A DNA stretch of 64,000 nt. Origin: Lichenostomus cassidix (Eukaryota > Chordata > Aves > Passeriformes > Meliphagidae). This document shows, piece by piece, positions 61,914-64,000 of this stretch (positions are counted from its first letter, which is position 1; each line of letters starts with the position of its first letter). The stretch spans positions 67,422,565 to 67,486,564 of the forward strand of contig CM039211.1 of assembly GCA_008360975.2 (NCBI GenBank), given 5' to 3'. Both the position numbers and the translations under genes were made by a program. The notes under the pieces are model-generated. The model was not told the DNA's origin, searched no databases, and saw only the letters and a list, made by a program, of their open reading frames with translations.

Positions 61914-62350
61914 TCCAGTGACCTGGTGCTTTCTACCTTCTTCTTTCCAGTCCGTCCATCTGAGGACAAGCAATATCAAGGTCGTATTTCTTGCGGCATA
62001 CAAAGCTCTGAACAATGGCCAACAGTGGCTGCCACTGGTTCCAGAGCTCCCCAATCACTTGTGCAACCAGATGGGCGGCAGCTGTGTGAGCACCTCCATG
62101 CCACACAGGGCAGCTCGTTTTGCTCTGGACCCTGGAGGCTGGCACAGCACCACATCCCATCCCCAGCCTGCTCACAACACCTGTTCCTATGTCACCACAT
62201 GGTGAGGTGTCAGGAGTGCTTCCAGCTGGTGCTGAACTACCCCAGGCACCTCCATGCTGAGTGCTCTGGAGTTTTGCTTGGATCTCTACCCCTGCCATTG
62301 ACTGTTTGCTGTTTCTGAATGTTTATCCAATGTTTGCTGTAACATTTGAA
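61914..62350. other. Spacer between two CR1 copies
   Basis: This 437-bp spacer is higher in GC than its surroundings and open in several frames, e.g. 61839-62318 (plus) running in from the CR1. No family is recognised. Confidence 0.5.
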
Positions 62351-62612
62351 CATAGAATCACTGAATGGTTTGTGTTGGAAGGGATGTAAGATATCATCTT
62401 GTGCCAACTCCCCTGCCATGGGCAGGGACATCTTCCACTAGACCAGATTGCACAAAGCTCTGTTCTGTCTGTCCTTGAATGATTGCAGGCATGGGGCATC
62501 CACAGCTTCTCCAGGCAACCTGTTCCAATGCCTCACTACCCTCACAGTAAAGGTATTTTTTTGTAATATCTTATCTAAACCTACTCTCTTTCTGTTTGAA
62601 ACATCCACAGTA
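62351..62612 (-). mobile_element. CR1 LINE 3' fragment
   Basis: CATAGAATCACTGAATGG, then GACATCTTCCACTAGACC, CCTTGAATGATTGCAGGC, CAGCTTCTCCAGGCAACC and CTCACTACCCTCACAGTAAA, is an antisense CR1 3' end about 260 bp long. Confidence 0.9.
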
Positions 62613-64000
62613 CTACAACTTGTCAAACAGTTGTTTTGCCTGGGGCCTGCCTTGCCTTGGGCAATGGACACGTTTCCTCATGGATGTGTCAGAAAATGAA
62701 AGAACAACCAGACAAACCCAACAGATTTTGCTTTCTGAAAGTGAGTGATGATTAAAAAATGCCCAAACCAATGCAGGCTTTAAGCAAACATGATCTTCTT
62801 AGTGCTATATGTCACAGTCATTTGGGAATACCTTTATTTTATGATGCTTATCACCCAATGAATAATGTTGGACTGAAAAGGGATGGGAAAGATGAACATC
62901 ATTTGGAAAGCTGGGACCATGTCTCTTGGTGCTGCAGGGCATGGCTTTCTGAGTTCTTCCTTATGCAATGCGTTACACTTCAGAATAAAGGCCTGGAAAG
63001 AGGAGACAGAAACCGGTATTGAGAAGTACACAAAGCACTGGAAACGACATCTGCTTTGTACACAGAGGAAAAATCCTGGAACAGAAAGGAATGTCATCAA
63101 TGGAATAATGTCACACTCTCAGAGATGGGATGCCAAAAATTGTAAGGAAGGTTCAGTCAGTTTCAGATCACTTCAGCTTAAGGAAAAGTGGTAAATGAGG
63201 TTGTCTGGATCTTCACACTTCAAAGATCTCCAGTATAAACAGATTAGCTACATCTCTGTGATGGTTCAAAGAAATACCTGCTCTCAAATACTTCCTACTA
63301 TGTGGAGGGTTTGTAACCACAAAACAGCTTTTTGTCTCAAGCCTAGTGGTAACAATATATTTTTCTTTTTCTTGATTTGGCTGCATCTGTCCATTTCCAA
63401 GGCAGGTCTTATTCACCTGTTACTGCTACTTTTCATGATAAAATGTTGTTTCCTTTCAGTGGGACTTGGTTAGTAATTGACAAAACAGGAAGAGAGAGAG
63501 AAAAACTGATAGAGTGATATTTTTCAGAATAAATGCAATCAAAGGCAAAAATGAATGCCTTTACCAATTACACTTCTGTTTCCAAGTATGTAGTCTGTTT
63601 TAAGGAGGCTTTCGATGCCAGGGGTGTGCAGATGGGTGGGAAGGAGTGGGCAAGTAAGTGACTGAATGGATCTTTGTCCTCCAAAATCCCCCAGATCAGC
63701 TTAGCGCCTGCAGTCTGTCAATGCCTCATCTCCAAGGTGTCTTTGGCTGCACCTTTTTTCCCCCCAAAAATTTGGCTTTTAAAAGAAGTTTATAGATTCC
63801 TATTGTTTTCACTGATTACTGCACAAATTCTAGTGTGATGCAGAAGGCTGCCACTTGTACTTCCCAGGACCTGGGACCTTCATCATGAGCTCCAGGCTTC
63901 ACCTATGAAAGCAGGAAAAAATAAAGCCATCAAAACACATTAAATCAAGTTGACAGGGGCTTGGGGTCAGGCCACTGTTTCAAGGGACAAGAGCAGATCC
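62613..64000. other. Intergenic, no gene recognised
   Basis: Only short open frames without recognisable domains. Confidence 0.65.

Overview
This window is vertebrate nuclear DNA, almost certainly from a bird and probably a songbird. The evidence is GT-AG introns, sparse CpG, many 3' fragments of CR1-type LINEs ending in the ATTCTATGATTCTATG-like tail, and endogenous-retrovirus LTRs of a type I associate with passerines. The repeat family assignment is from knowledge and not a database search. In mammals AQP3 is autosomal, and in chicken I recall it on the Z chromosome; the window itself does not prove which chromosome this is.

The only gene I can fully support is AQP3 (aquaporin-3, an aquaglyceroporin) on the + strand. 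It has six coding exons between 23110 and 35738 that join in frame into a 292-residue protein, the same length as human AQP3. A TATA-type promoter lies about 100 bp before the start codon, intron 1 is about 8.8 kb, and a 3' UTR of about 1.4 kb ends near an AATAAA at 37139. Both NPA motifs, the aromatic/arginine filter, the glycerol-channel Asp after the second NPA Arg, and the loop C glycosylation site are all intact.

Positions 1-23000 are intergenic sequence with a CR1 piece at 2030-2360, a small CR1 3' end near 10.3 kb, a CpG-rich pocket at 11.1-11.3 kb and a minus-strand LTR at 20624-21171, about 1.9 kb upstream of the AQP3 promoter. Positions 37.2-44.7 kb hold little beyond a CR1 tail and homopolymer tracts.

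From 44.7 to 59.9 kb the sequence is richer in retroelements. There is a broken gammaretrovirus-like provirus end on the minus strand (integrase C-terminal motif, env-like remnant, polypurine tract, LTR; 44.7-46.4 kb). A second minus-strand LTR with CCAAT, TATA and ATTAAA lies at 49.4-49.8 kb. CR1 pieces in both orientations follow at 48.9, 53.4, 53.7 and 55.5 kb, and an AT-rich LTR-like element at about 58.6-59.85 kb. Two more CR1 pieces lie at 61.3 and 62.4 kb. A possible last exon of a single-pass membrane protein (48012-48227, minus) is the only hint of another host gene.

I see no operons, CRISPR, tRNA or rRNA, and no new multi-gene system. The most notable points are two substitutions in AQP3 at residues reported to mediate metal/pH sensitivity in the human protein, the retroelement remnants flanking the gene, and the unassigned membrane-type exon.
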